From Diphasiastrum complanatum (lineage: Eukaryota > Streptophyta > Lycopodiopsida > Lycopodiales > Lycopodiaceae), in NCBI GenBank assembly GCA_029204225.1, contig CM055092.1, positions 11,125,806-11,189,805 on the forward strand: 64,000 bases of DNA, in the 5' to 3' direction. A program made the translations under genes and the position numbers. How positions within the stretch are numbered: the first letter of the stretch is position 1; every line of letters begins with the position of its first letter. Below, one piece after another: positions 32,622 to 47,774 of this stretch. Below the pieces are notes generated by a model. The model was given only the letters and a program-made list of their open reading frames with translations. It was not told the origin of the DNA and searched no databases.

Positions 32622-33419
32622 TGTTAAAATTGTCAAATTCTAGCTTTGGATTCATGATTTTATATACATAACTTTCTCCCACACATGTGGAGACTATTCC
32701 CACATGTGGATGTTAGGCCTAGATGCATTCAATTTGTTTAGATAGAAAAAGTCTTGATTTGCATATGTGTGAACTAGTGAGAAACTAGTCAAGTTGGAAA
32801 TTGCCATTTGGAAATGTTTAAATAGTTGATCAAACATACCCTTGTGAGTATTGATGATTTTCCATGTGTGAGAGGCTATTCCCATGTGTGTACATATCAG
32901 CAAAATATCAATAGTTGATCATAGGAGATGATTGAATGAGTCTCTAGAAGTTAGAAAAATTACCTCAAATCAAGGAAAATCAATGTGAGACAATGGCATC
33001 AACTTAGGAATCAAGGAAGTGGGTGCTTATCTAGCATTAATTGGTGGATCTAAAGATGATGTGGAACTCCCACACGTGCCAGGCCTATTGAATCAGCAGA
33101 GCAAGTTGAATTGTACTTAATCTATATATAGATCATCTTTGTAAATAATGAGATTGATGAGTGAACTTGAATTTTGAGACAAATCCAAGTTGTTTTCACT
33201 ATTTGTGTTGCAATTTTATGCATTGAATGCTATCAATAGGAAATGTACATTGCTCTTTGTCCACTGTCCATACTGTGACAGGTTTCACACATGTGAAGTT
33301 GCCCATCCAGTTAATTGATCATTTACTTGTTGTTCTTGCTAGTTAAGTGCATGTTTTGTGATCTAGATCAAGATCTAATCAATAGAATTGTGAAAGATCA
33401 ATAGAACTAGCATCCAACA
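32622..33419 (+). repeat. Copia I 3' LTR
   Basis: About 798 bp, TGTT at the left and AACA at the right. The left border is fixed by the polypurine tract; the right border is an inference from terminal symmetry. It contains CACATGTG and CACACGTG boxes (about 32685, 33072, 33289). Confidence 0.6.
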
Positions 33420-35519
<2,100 letters not shown>

Positions 35520-36063
35520 AAATGAAAAAAGGTGTTTACAAATGGTGTCACATGCCCTTTTATAGAAAATACTAGATTTAGGGTTGAGAACTCAAATCCA
35601 TGTGCGATAATAACTTGAGTTGCACAAAAAAAAATATTAGATTAAATTCATATTTAACTACCCGAGTCCTATTTGTGCCCATTGAGAACTAATCTACCAC
35701 TATTTCTTGCACCTTTGGCTTGCAAGTATATTGCACCATTTAATGGTGCAACTTTATAACATTGGTAGTTCTCATTGCACTTGCGTGTGCTCTTTCGACA
35801 TGGTCATGCTTTTGTTTTGGTTGCCATGAAATTTGGTTGTGAGGCACCCAACTTGTTATTCACTCGTTGGTCAGTTTGTTACTTGTCAACTTGCTTTTGG
35901 ATATACATTTTAGAATTGTCGCTGCTATTATTCTTTCAATGCTCTCAATAGTTTTGGGGTTGGGATTCCACATTATGATATTCCCGTATGATTGGTAATA
36001 GCTGGAAAGCTGTAAGATAATTGTTGTGAGAATTTTATAACGAGTAGGCTTTCATCTAATGCC

Positions 36064-36552
36064 ATGAATGGAAATAAAAAATTATTAGATGTTGTATGGA
36101 GAGAAGCATTGTTTAAAAAATCTGAAGAATTGTTTTATATGCTATTGCATGTGCCTTTAAAAATTGGAAGCAAAGAATATTTTAATTCATTACTTGGCAT
36201 GATGGTTGGCTTTGGTGAGTCAAGCAAAGGATATAGGGGGACATGGCGCTGCCAACTATGTATCTGAACAAGATCATGATGATGAAAATGACACATTTTT
36301 AGAGGATGTGCATGCTTCACAAGCAAATGATGATATTGAGCGTGATGCATCATCATCGGATGGATCGACATCACCCGACATAGCGTCTCAATCATTCTCA
36401 TCATCACCATCACCATCAGCTTGTGAAGATCAACTTATTAATAACAAAGCTATAGGAGATATTTGGGTAGAATAAGAGATAGACTCTTTTGATTTGGCAG
36501 ATTTGTCACATGATGATGCGACAAATGATAAAGAGGAATTAGCAAATGAATA
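36064..36552 (+). pseudogene. Unidentified coding-like remnant with acidic tail
   Basis: 36064-36267 reads KLLDVVWREALFKKSEELFY then KIGSKEYFNSLLGMM. A second frame (36206-36475, then on past a TAA to about 36552) is acidic and Ser-rich, with EIDSFDLADLSHDD near its end. Such a tail can end hAT-type transposases, but no BED finger or dimerisation motif is visible, so no family is assigned. Confidence 0.3.
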
Positions 36553-37112
36553 AGTGAGATAGTACGATGTATTGCAACTTATTGTAATATTAATCACATT
36601 GCTCACAGATGCAATTGTACTTTATTATTTGATTAATTGACATAAAAAAAAAAAGTCGATGCATGTGAGTACACAAATTGTGGTCATGATATGTTATGAT
36701 ACATAATTTTCTATTTTCACTTGTGTATATGGCCCCTAATGTTGATAGAAAATGGAATTCAGTGTGTGAATAAGCAACAATTTTCAAAAATATCATCCAT
36801 TTACATTATGTAACATTTTGAGATTTATACCAAGGTGCCATATTTTCATCAATGCCGGTATTACCCTCGGTTAGCAAAGTATTTTGGAATGTCTTTGACC
36901 TCCTTATAACCCTCATTATAAATTTTGATATTACTCTCAGTTAGTAGATCGATTTTGGGATTTTTGAAATATAACTAGCCTCATTATTACCCTTGTTATA
37001 AGCCTCTTAAAACCATGTTCAAAATTACAAGGCTTATTCTGAGGCCAGCCTACAAAGCCAACGCTCGAGCTTTCCTGTTCCCCCACGCCCCATTTTTAAT
37101 TTCTAAAAACAC
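36553..37112. other. No gene recognised
   Basis: Contains two degenerate copies of an ATTAC(C/T)CTC(A/G)GTTAG motif (about 36860 and 36931). Nothing else stands out. Confidence 0.4.
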
Positions 37113-37460
37113 TCCAAAAAATTGCTTGAATTCATGCATCTTGTTGTAGCGTACTCAGCACATGACAAGCCAACAAATTGGGTTCATGAGTACAATCAAG
37201 CTATGACTCAGAAGTACGTCTCATTGGGCGATAGTAGTACTCATAGTATTGATGGTATTGGCACTGTCAAATTGCAATTTTGGGATGGTACTTCTTTCAT
37301 TCCAAATGTTTTTCATGTTCTGAATCTTACCAAGCATTTACTTTTTATCAGTAGAATCGTTGATTTGGGCCATAAAGTCAAATTTGATTCTAATACTTGC
37401 TCAATATTAGACAAAAGCAAAAAAAATCTTGCGCTCAGAAAGAGACAAGGCATTAGAAGA
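37113..37460 (+). pseudogene. Copia protease/gag-pre-integrase scrap
   Basis: YVSLGDSS, IDGIGTVKLQFWDG, NVFHVLNLTKHLLFISRIVD and LGHKVKFDSNTC follow the order of the Copia protease C-terminal half. The DSGAT catalytic motif is upstream of the legible part, at a position now reading AYSAHD. Nothing of integrase follows. Confidence 0.75.
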
Positions 37461-40400
37461 GTTCTAAATCCAAAAAAGAAGATTTTTTTAATATTTTTTC
37501 TCAAATTACTTACACATGGACCAATCAAAACACTCAAATTTGAGATCTACGTGATGTAGCTCATTAGAATTGAAAAAAAAAAAAAAGTCTTCTTAATAAT
37601 GCTATAATTCGGCGTCAGGGGCGGCCCACAAGCATGACATGTTATTTATAGTATAATATGCAATTATCAGTAAAAATAGCATAACTTTTTAACTGATTGA
37701 GATGAAAATTATAGCGCTCGATGAGAGCTTTCCAACGATACCCTACATGACCTAGTTTCGAGCTACCGTTCAAAAGTTATGGCTGGTCAAAGTTTTCAAA
37801 AAAAAAGTCAAATATCGCTCTCGTGCATGGATAGAGCACCCTCTCACTGAGAGGGGTTCTAGTCTTAGCTTCTAACTAATGCCATTGTCTTGTCATGTTC
37901 GTGTAGGTGACAAAAAAAAAAGAGGAACAAAAATGGAACTCTCAGGCAATGGACATCTAAGATGATTGTGCGCTAGGTTTTGTGTAATATCTCTCTTTCT
38001 CTCTCTCTCTATTTCTCTCTCACATTCTAATCTATATCTCATTGCTACTCTCTTTTTGAAACATTTTGATTGATAAGATCAATGCTTCTATTTTGTAGGT
38101 TTTTTTAACTCTCCAGTCGTTCAACATCCGAGATGCCAAATTTGTGACCAATTTAGATACTCAATAGGTCAGAATGGTCGTCAAAATTTGCTGATTTGCT
38201 TATTTACCATAATGGCATTGGCAGCATTCTATCATTCTCTAGATGTTTGTGTTTTTTTTAAGTAGATCTATTTCTTTCAAGTCTGTATTGTAGAGTTTAG
38301 ACCTTATTGCTATTCTCTTTTTTGTAGCATTTTAATTGAGACCATCAATCTATCTGTTTTGTAGATTGATTTTACTCTTTCTATTCTTTCACCATTCAAG
38401 CAAACCAAGCAGCATCCGAGGTGTAGACTTTACAGCTGATAAGGTACTGAGAAGGTCAAAATGGGCATCAAAATTTGTGAATCTGTCCCTTATCATACAA
38501 TGCTATAGCATAAGAAGTAAGCATTCACCACCATCAATGAGCTATGCAAGTTGAAATGAGCCAAGCGACAAATGCACATAGGAAGATTGACTTCCATTTC
38601 CTTCATTGCTTGTCCCATCCTTCTCTCTCCTCTCTTTGTGGTAGCCTGTGTTGTAGGTGTTAGATCTAAATCATGGACTTTAAGACAACATAAGTAGAAT
38701 CTTTTTTTGTTCCGCCTTGGAACCCAAAGAGGCCAAGAGGATTTAGGAGTAGATCTACTCTTCTATGCATTTTTTCTAGGATTAATTTTAGTTTCAATTT
38801 TATGTTAAGATGTAACGTGAGCTTTTAAAGAGGTAGCCAATGACAACTGCCACTTCTCCTAGCATATGAGAGTTTCCTTGAGTTGTTGATCACCTTCTTC
38901 CCAGTTGGATCAATTCCTGATCTCGCTATACTACAACAAGATCAATTTGTCCTTTTTACTTGCCCATAACACTCGTACCGGTAGTAGATCTACTAGACAA
39001 GTGGAAAGAATGACAACAATATTTAAAAATGTAATTCTATCAATTATGCTATTTTATGTGATGTTTCTATGTCAAATGATAACATTTGATAGTAAAGTAG
39101 TACTTGATTTTTTACATTTATGAATTTCAAAAGATGGGCAAAAGTCCTTTGGATGAGACCCCTAGCCATCAATTTGCAACCATTTATAAAGATCATTGTG
39201 TGAGGTACATAACAAATAGTGAGTTCAACTTCTAAAAGGATTCTACGAAAACTCATTTTGTATTACATTAACTTATGGCCTATTAGTTGTTTTTTTTAAT
39301 TCTAGCTTATATGGGTGAAAACATATACTTCATATATTTTCATGTAGTATGATATTGGTAACTTGGCAAAAGCTTTCTTCTAACCCTTGTGTGCACTACG
39401 TTTTCTAAAGCATACACTTAAACTATAAAATACTAAGAAGAATCCATCCATCCATGATTTGACTACTTAAGTGAGCCATGTGGTAGCACCTACATAAGAA
39501 TTTCATTTAAATCTAGGATTTGCAAAGCAATAAATGGAAAAGTCTATTATGCACACCTTCCACTTTTTATACAAAATCAACTTGAATCTTTCCAGTAAAT
39601 TGACCCAAGTGTTGGGATCTCCAAAGCTTTCGAATTTGATATTTCATTGCCCAAAGAAAAGCTTATGATCATTAGGTGTTGATTAGGTAAGGCTCATGGA
39701 AGATGCTTTGATGAATAAATTTCATTTACAACTTTGAGGTTTTGTTATTGTGGAAAATTACTTCTTTCACTCTACCTTTTCTCAAGTTTCCCAACTAGTA
39801 GTATGTAATCATATTTCACTACTTAAACATAATTACATCACATGGCTACAAAATGATGAGCATTCATGGTAGACTTGATAGAGTTTACATGAGTGTCACT
39901 TCATTATATATTAAAATGATATGGCATCGTACAACAAGTTGCACTATATGCATGATTGAGGTCACACAATCCCATCGTAATGTTCACATCAAGAAAGCAT
40001 ATGAAAGATTGTTCTCCCCAATGTTTAACAAAATAAATTTTCTTGTGAGGTCATGCTTGAAATTTCAAAATTATTGTAATCATAAGGTAGAATATCATAT
40101 ATCAAATTGCGCTTTCTAATGAATCATTGCTACAACAATAAATGTCTTGTGTAAAAATGCCACAAAGAACATGAATACAAATGTCTAAAGTAATAGTCGG
40201 TAATCAATGAAATACCTTGAGACATAGACTATATGAATTATATATCCTCTACTCTCATATGATGTGTTTTCATGTGCATCATTGCTAGAATCTATAGGAA
40301 GGTATATAATAATTTACAAGCACAGTTTGTTCTTGAGGAAATTTTCATTCTTAAAAAAAAATTGATATCTTACTCAAAAGTGCCAAAAAAAAATTGTTGC

Positions 40401-41886
40401 AAAATAAACTTCTTGAAAACTATTTTATAAAAGAGAATTGGCCTTTTTTATTCAAGCAGCTTTTAAACTGACTTTCCATGCAATTAATTGTGGCAAGTAT
40501 TAGTATTTAGAGCTAGGAATTTTTTTGTGTTTGATGGTGATAAAAAAAAAACTCATCGGTAAAGGATCATTAAGGTCGTAAAAAATAATAATCCACTCTA
40601 GAATTAGTATTGGTATTAAATTATCTCATGACATATTCAAGTGTACCATTCATGAAAACTTGCAAATTGACTTCCTCAATGTTATCAAAGGAAAGAAATG
40701 AATCAATGAAAAATCAAACCAAATTTAAATCATAAACCTAGTGTAAATCAAATTTACTAACCCTACATGTGCCTTCACATACATGTAGCCTCTTCAACAC
40801 TTTATTCAATCAATTACTTATAGGGTTAATGATTTGCTCACATTATAAAGTAATATCTCTAAGTTATTCTATAGCATGTACGATATCAACTTTAAGCTAG
40901 AAACCCATTAGGAGGAAGCCACAAGAGGCACTTGTTGCATGTTCAAAAATTGATACTCATTGGCAACTAGGCAATAATAAGTTTTTTGAAAAGCATTGCT
41001 AGCCTATCCATTGACACCCTAAACAATCTAAAACTATGTTTTTTCTCAGTAAATAGAGATGACATATTTCATAATAATAATGTGATCGCTTGTTGGCTTT
41101 AGGAATTGTACATTCATTAGTTGTCAATCGATTTTTTCTTGTACAAATCAAAGCAACTAGACATTTTTTCATGATCATTTTTCCATGAAGGATGAAACCA
41201 AACTAGTCTTCTTGATACTTTTGATCCCCATGGATTTACCCTTAAAGATGCTCAAAGGAATCTTCTTTTCTTGTATTTTCTCGATGTAGTTGAGTGAGAC
41301 TAAACTCTAGATATTGAGAAGAGGTAATGTGTTCTCCACTCATGTTATACTTATTGTAGAACTATAATATATCTGAACAAAAAATAGGATACCTTCAACG
41401 TTAAGGTGCATATACATGTGATCAGATGTTAATTGGTGTAACACTTGAAGGAATCCTCAAGAAAATTCGAGGAATGTAATTATGACCACACCCAATAGTC
41501 AGGTCTTTGAATGGAAGGTAGTCAATGGCTAGAATGGGCACTGGATAGGTACTAAATCTTAAGGACAGTTAGAAATTCCAATAGGAACATGACTACAAAA
41601 ACCAGAGGGTGTCTAAAGAACATAAAATTAAAACCATAATACATGGACTAAAACCCTAAAATCCAACGAGCCCATGAATTCTACAAAGTTTACAGTTGCC
41701 AAAGGTAGTTAAGAAGATTTTAGCTTTACGTTGTTCGAGATTTTGTACTTTGTAGTTTAGAGGTTACAATTGTGCTATGAAGTCTATAATTGCCAAAGCT
41801 AGTCTATAATTATGTTGTTCAAGGTTCTGCCAACCAGGCATGGCTAGCTGCCATGGTAATGCAAAAGTAAATGTGGTCATGAATGT
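37461..41886. other. Long stretch without recognisable genes
   Basis: 4.4 kb of AT-rich sequence. A CT-rich run is at about 37988-38022. ORFs of up to 88 codons are scattered without domain motifs. It may hold very old repeats that can no longer be read by eye. Confidence 0.45.
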
Positions 41887-42851
41887 GTGTTAGGCTTTTT
41901 ATGGCAGAAAGACCAAACCAGTGCTCAGAAAACCTTTTTTGAGTTATCCTCAAAAAACTCACAATTAATAGATCTTCCTAGTTTTTTGAATACTTTCACT
42001 CATAAAGGGCTATATATGCTCTATGTTTTTCATACTAAATCCAATAAGTCAAAACTTTTCTTGACTACATTTGGTATTTGTACGAATTGGGGTAGCTGGC
42101 AGAGGATGTTGCAACAAGTTGATCAAATCAAGAGTGGCATCTAGTTCTTTTGGAACAAGAAAACATCAAAATGGATACACAAATCAATTCATGTGTTTGT
42201 GTGAGCGATATAACTTGTACCTGGAAAGTCTATCCTAATGTCACTATGTCGCCTCCAATGAATAATGGTATTTCGTATGTGCAACAAGGAACAAACCTTA
42301 TGCAATCTGAAGTGAATGAATTGAACCAAGGGGGATGTATGTTGGAGACAACTAGTTCATGCTCCCACAATGTTTCACAGTAGGAAAACACGATTGGAGA
42401 CCCCCAAATACCTTCCAATCTGGGTAGTGCCAATTCTAACATGAACTTCACAACCAATCAGACATCAAAACATGGACAGATGAGACATAGATCGGGTGTG
42501 TCAAAATATGCTAAAGATAGAATGGAAAGGGTATTGTCATTGAAAGGGCATGTACGGGAGATAATCAATGTCCTTTCAGAACACAAAGAGTTATATATCA
42601 TTGAGAGTTTTGATAGCAATCAAACAGGTGCAATCTATCATGTCACAATTGCCAATGAGCCATCACACACACACATAGATTTCTCCAAAAATATGTCCAT
42701 GAAAAAATACATACCTTGCAAGCACATGTATTTTGTCTACCTGCACGTCAAGGGGCTAGATGTGAATGAAAGTATATTCATGGACCAATCCATCATTAGC
42801 TTGCAAGATCTTTTTGATATATTTGCTTTGCCCTTGAAGGGTTTGTCTTAG
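41887..42851 (+). pseudogene. SWIM-like zinc-finger gene remnant
   Basis: The best block is 42441-42851 (136 residues). It reads KGHVREIINVLSEHKELYII, then AIYHVTIANEPSHTHIDFSK, then IPCKHMYFVYLHVKGLD. The last part matches the C-x-H half of a SWIM finger as found in MULE/FAR1-type transposases and their domesticated relatives. The expected CxC half reads HTH here. The same frame continues upstream past one TAG (42381-42383) to about 42123, with Cys-rich NSCVCVSDITCTWKV. An earlier segment (41887-42144) is in another frame. SWIM domains bind DNA or protein. Breaks in the frame point to a pseudogene or an old transposon. Confidence 0.5.
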
Positions 42852-43095
42852 GCTATCCTAGAGGTAGACCTAGTTGTTCAAACATCAATTGCTACTTTTT
42901 TGTCTACTGCATTCAATGTGGACTTCTATCGGTTTGTAGTTTTTTGGTTAGTCTGAAAACTTTTTAGAAAATGTTTTGCAAGTCTGAACTTTCTAGAGAG
43001 CCTACTACAAATGTGACTGTGGGTTCTATGATTTGTGCATTGTTTTTCTAGTATTGTATTCATTTCTTTTATTATTCTTTGACCATGGCTATCGA

Positions 43096-43703
43096 AACCC
43101 CCCTGGTATTAAAGTTATTCGGGAGGCTAAAGACATTAACGTGGGTGACGCTTCGGAGGATGAGTACGATTAAAACATTCTGGCCACTTTGTCTGAGAAT
43201 CAAGGAAGTGATCGACTACAAAGTCTAGATATGTTTAAGAATATGTTCGTGCCTATGATTCCTCTTTGTAGGTATAAGATAAATACAAGAGTGCGAACTC
43301 TTCAAGATGAAGCAGAAGATTTGAAGAGAGCCTTTAGAAATGAGGGATCTGTAAAGGAAAAGAGGATGTTCGTATTGAGCGTGACTTTGCCAGACGGTGA
43401 GTCAACTATGGTGAGTCAACTAAGGTTATTGATGAATGGGGACCATTGTGATAGACAACAGATGAAGAACTTGAGTTGGAAATTTGAGAAAACAAAGCAT
43501 TCCGTTGTTTAAGCAATAAGATGTTCTATGTCTACGAGGGGAACCACTGTACTTTTACATGGCTAGAGGTCATAAATCAGGAACATTGGAAAGAGAATAT
43601 GCACATTCGAGTTCTGGGCACCTTCATTCAACCGAACAAAAAATATGAGATTCAATTGGTGGCTTCCCTTCAAATATTAAATCTGTACATATTTAATTCA
43701 TGA
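43096..43703 (+). pseudogene. ParB/Srx-like domain remnant
   Basis: Frame one begins near 43096 (PPGIKVIREAKDIN), passes a TAA and runs from 43189 with VPMIPLCRYKINTRVRTL, AEDLKRAF and VTLPDGES. This resembles the start of ParB-like domains (a proline-led strand, then N-R-VRTL and a helix). A 14-bp tandem duplication at 43396-43423 then shifts the frame. The frame consistent with the upstream part resumes as TKVIDEWGPL and reaches KMFYVYEGNH and FTWLEVI (43521-43580), ending at about 43703. Y-E-G-N-H-(R) is the hallmark ParB/sulfiredoxin phosphate-binding loop; the Arg is Cys here. I infer a ParB-fold nuclease or NTPase relative, now dead, 0.25 kb downstream of the SWIM remnant and possibly once part of the same gene. 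Confidence 0.45.
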
Positions 43704-44676
43704 TATGTAGAAGTTTTGTATAGTCGTGATCTTTGCTTATGCTAGTGTCGGCTTCTAATTACTAGTTGTTTTTTTTATAGATAGTGTTTTACTCCTACTA
43801 AACATTGTACATTTTATCAAGACTCAATGAAAATGCTATTATAAAGACTAATCTGAAGTACTATCTCTTCAATACCATGACCATTTTTTACTATAGAGAG
43901 AAGGGTTTCTTGGAAAATCTCTCCTGAAGAGATGAGAAAGATGGATTTGTATAAAAGGCGAGAGGCCAAGACAGGAAAAAAGCCTTGGTACCCCTTGACT
44001 AGGGTTATTTTGGGGAGAATGATATATGTGATATGATTCCTATTTTGGTTTCGCATTGGTGTTTTTTACATTTTTTATTGTTTTCATTTTTTTATGCATC
44101 AAGTTTATAAGGAATACCATGCAAACATTTTCAAGTTTCCTAGTTCGTTGTTAGATTTGGAAAAAAAAAAGTTGTGATCAAAAAAAATATGGCAGGAAAA
44201 TGGCCAAGGTAAAAGAGTGTGATTTGGTTTTGCATTTGAGACCGTATTGTATATCATATGTTTACTTGTTTGGTCATTTTTTGCATAATCTATCTATATT
44301 AAATCCTCTATTGGAAAAGATATGGTTCGATGTGCTATGGTTAATTCAATCACCCTTGGGGAGGCCTAAAGGCATAGAGTGGTGGAGTTTGGTATGTGTA
44401 GAGGTCTAACATTATGCACATTGGAAAACAAATGCATTTAATGTTTTGTAGAAGGATAAATAAGCATATCTCCCACAATATATAAGAGAAGAGTCTATTC
44501 CTCAAGATATTTTTAGAATTTTATTAATTCTTGCTTGTCATTTCTAACTAGTACTTCTCAGCTCTCATACTCGGCTCTCAGTCTACGTTCGTCTCGTCTT
44601 CTCAGAGACCTCCTCGGTCTAAGATGAGAGGTGCTCTTGAGTTGCTCTGGTAGAATACCTTGGAGATTCGTTAGAA
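43704..44676. other. No gene recognised
   Basis: AT-rich. It may contain the lost 3' part of Copia D, which becomes unreadable below 44677. Confidence 0.4.
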
Positions 44677-46026
44677 TTAGCCAACATAGCCAATAAAAAT
44701 TGATTTGCTGCTGTTCGAACCTTGAATCGAATTTTGACTGGTCGACCCTAGGGTCGGATTTTGACTGTTCGATCCTTGGGTCAGATTTTTCTGTTGATCA
44801 GCAGAGATCTGATTGAAAGCTTTGCATCCAAACACTCTAATATTTGTGAGTGATGGCTTCGATCTTGTCCTGATAGGGTGTCTTGCCATTCGGGGTTTTG
44901 TTGATGGATCGATTTTGTAAGTAGGATGTTGTGGTAACAGCTTCTGTCCAGAATTTCTTTGGAAGAGAGGCATGGGCCAGCATGCTCTTGGCACTTGCAA
45001 TGAGTGTCTGATTCTTCCTTTGAGCTACACCATTGGACTGAGTTGAGTAGTTAGTTGTATGTTGTAGTTGTATTCCGTTGGCCTTGCAATAGACTTTGAA
45101 CTCAGTGGAGATAAATACTCCCCCTCCATCAAAGTGTAGAGCTTTGATTCTTCTATGGATCGAATTTTCTGCTGATGCTTTGAACTGCTTGAAGAATTTG
45201 AAGGTATCAGATTTTTTCTTCAAGAAATAAGTTGCAGTCCTCCGAGAGAAGTCATCAATAAAAGTCAATAATTAGACAGCTCCCCCTGTGGAAACAATAT
45301 GCAAAGGGCCACAAATGTCCCTGTGTACAAGATCTAGCAAATTTCTAGAAGTATGGACTGTATCAAAAATTGTAGGACTTCTAGCATGCTTGCTGATTAT
45401 ACAACTTTTGCATGGAATATCGGATTTGCTAGTTGAAGGTAGATCTTGTACTAAATTTTGTTTGGACATTTGTTGAATACTTTTACAATTGTGATGGCCT
45501 AATTTGAAATGCAAAGGCATATCAGCTAATTCAGAAGTGGAAGTGTAGAGAGCTTGACAATTAGAAGAATTGTAGTGGCTGATTTTATAAAAATTGTCAT
45601 TTCTTCTCTTGAAAGCTAGAACTTTCCGGGATTTGTGAAAAATTGTGCAGCCTTGTGTGTCGAATTTGACCTTCCGACCCAAATCTGTAATTTTGCTAGC
45701 TGAGAGCAGATTTTTGGTCAGATTTGAAATGTGGAGAAGGTTGGTCAGCAACTTGCCTTCACCACTATGAAATTTGACCATGACTATTCCTTCACCCTCA
45801 ATAGTATATTTTGAGTTGGCACCAAGTTGTACAATTTGAGAGTGGGTGTATGATTGATTCAGTCCTTGTGGTGAGTCATATGTTGAGTTGCTCCCAAGTC
45901 TAGGTACCAGGAATCGATATCTTGATTTTCTCCAACCTTGGTCAAGAAGGCTGCTTCATTTTCATTTTGTTGTTGGATCGAAAAACTGTTTGAAGCAGAA
46001 TTTGCTTGTTGTTGGAACTGCTTCTT
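44677..46026 (-). pseudogene. Copia D protease-integrase, catalytic residues lost
   Basis: Protease: the active-site motif near 45900 reads WYLDLG where DSG or DTG is required. Then come LGANS and LLHISNLTKNLLSASKITDLG. Gag-pre-integrase: LHFKLGHHNCKSI with CKSCIISK gives the HHCC finger. Integrase: LTFIDDFSRR keeps the first Asp, and the second reads HFDGGGVF. The third catalytic position reads NGVAQRKNQTL, with Gln where Glu is needed. The C-terminus has IRVFGCKAF and SIFIGY in two frames. With protease and integrase centres both altered and a stop at about 45270, it cannot be active. Confidence 0.82.
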
Positions 46027-46031
46027 CTTCT
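46027..46031. repeat. Target-site duplication, left copy (CTTCT)
   Basis: CTTCT directly left of the Element C 5' LTR, repeated at 49234-49238 directly right of its 3' LTR. Copia D gag joins in order across the two copies. Confidence 0.85.
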
Positions 46032-46860
46032 TGTGAAAATTGTCAAAAATCTATCTTGGTTATTTTATGATTTTATGTTTGTGAGAACATTTCACGTGTG
46101 GAGCATGTTCTCACATGTTTAAAATAGTTAGAATTAGTTTATAATGTTGACTTTAGGGGTATCATAAAGATTGCTAGTCAAGCATCTTGGTGTCACTAGG
46201 TGGTGATAGGGCCAATTTTGGCGTTAGAGGTCAAATGGTCAAGTACACATGTTTTGTCATGATTAGGCCAAAATTCAATTGTGATGTGACTTGAGATAGT
46301 TAGGTTTCTTACACATGTCAAGTTTATGTTTGATGAGTGATGCACCTATGTGGTGGCAAAAGTCAAAGGGTCCAATCATAAGAGAGAGATGTGTTGGAAG
46401 GGTGTCCAATCAAAAGTGAGGGATGTTGCATCACACATCCAATAGGATTAGAGAGGCTATGTTTAAGGGTTCCAATAAGAATCAAGCATGGATCTCCACA
46501 AGTTTCTATATGTACTTTCATTCCCTTCATTAATGTAAGAGAGATCTATGAGTTTTTTGAGTCAATTTGGAGATTTGCCAATTTTGCTTGTATTGTCTTC
46601 TCTCTCTAGATGAGCCCAGAAGTGGTATTTTCTCTCTCTGCCCGAGGAGAGGAGCTTGTTGGGACTTAGTTTACTTCATGAAGTCTTCCACATGTGCGAA
46701 ATACCATTTGGTAATAGATGAATGCATGTAGAATGGTCTTTTGCCTTAGATCTTGTCATTGATCTTGGATTTCAATCAATAGGTGATCTATAGTGCATGA
46801 CCCAAGCTTAGGAGATCAATTTCACACATTAGGACATTCCCACATTTGTGAATTTTCACA
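46032..46860 (+). repeat. Element C 5' LTR
   Basis: 829 bp from TGTGAAAA to TTTTCACA, 8-bp perfect inverted ends. It contains TTTCACGTGTGG near 46088 and a CACATGTG box at 46690. Its right half is repeated at 48788-49233. Confidence 0.88.
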
Positions 46861-46873
46861 TGGTATCAGAGCC
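46861..46873 (+). other. Primer-binding site of Element C
   Basis: TGGTATCAGAGCC immediately after the LTR, complementary to initiator tRNA-Met. It fixes the plus orientation. Confidence 0.93.
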
Positions 46874-47774
46874 TACCTAAGTGTTTGATGCTTGTTTCAT
46901 CCAAAGTTCCACAAACTTCATGAAAATCAAGATCTAGAGAGAGTAGTTTGCATCTCCCATGCTATCTCAAGGAGATTTGGATCAAGAGGGTTCATTATCA
47001 TAATTATTGAATCAGTGCTTAGGCACGTGTGAAGTACAACCAAGTTCTTTTGGAAAGTTCTCTTCCAAGTTAGATCCAAATTTGGTGCTAGATAGCTTGT
47101 TTGAAAGCTAGTTTTGCCTTGTTTTTGTAGCAATTTGTTTCAATCCATTTGGTAGAGCCAATCAAAAGTTATAAGCTTTTGAAGAGGGTTAGGTAGGGCA
47201 CCTAGACCTGTGTGGACACATTTGGTTTGATCATATCTTGCTAGTTTGACCAAAAAATTCAAGAAGAGGCTTGCCAATGTCGTCTATTTGAGATCTAGTC
47301 ATCATTTTGAGGTCATAGCCACTTTCTTTCCTACAATTGGCTTGTATTTGAGTGATTTCTGGCTTGGAGTGTTTCACACGTGCCAAAGATAGTTTGACCC
47401 AAACTTTGCCTATACTCCATCAATTGATGAGAGGTTGATCTAGTTTGAGAGAGATTGGTAGAGCTAGTGAGATCCATCTCACATTTTGTTGCAAAATCTT
47501 GCATGGGAGTTGGTAGTCCACCTTTCAAGGATCCTATAGTGAGAGAGAAGCAACACTTTATTGTCTAATTCACAAGGAGTCTTCACTATTACATGGCATC
47601 TATGGGTTCCTTTCTATTGGAATCTAGTAAAAGACTATTTACCTCCAACTATTCTATTTGGAAGGTTAGAATGGAGTCAATCTTGATATTCTAAGATGTG
47701 ATGGACATTGTACTTGGGATTGAGGAGGAGGCTTAAGTCCTCAAGAAGTACAAAAGTATAAGAATAGAGCTAGG

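Larger units (their letters stand above)
31785..33419 (+). mobile_element. Copia I remnant with 3' LTR
   Basis: RT and RNase H-end coding sequence (31785-32610), a TTTTGAGGAG polypurine tract (32612-32621) and an LTR (32622-33419). Its tail protein and polypurine tract resemble those of Elements 1 and 2, so it belongs to a related lineage, but its LTR sequence differs. The 5' half is missing. Confidence 0.75.

Noticed and set aside
36064-36552. hAT transposase C-terminus
   Set aside because: The acidic tail alone is not diagnostic and no dimerisation motif is present.
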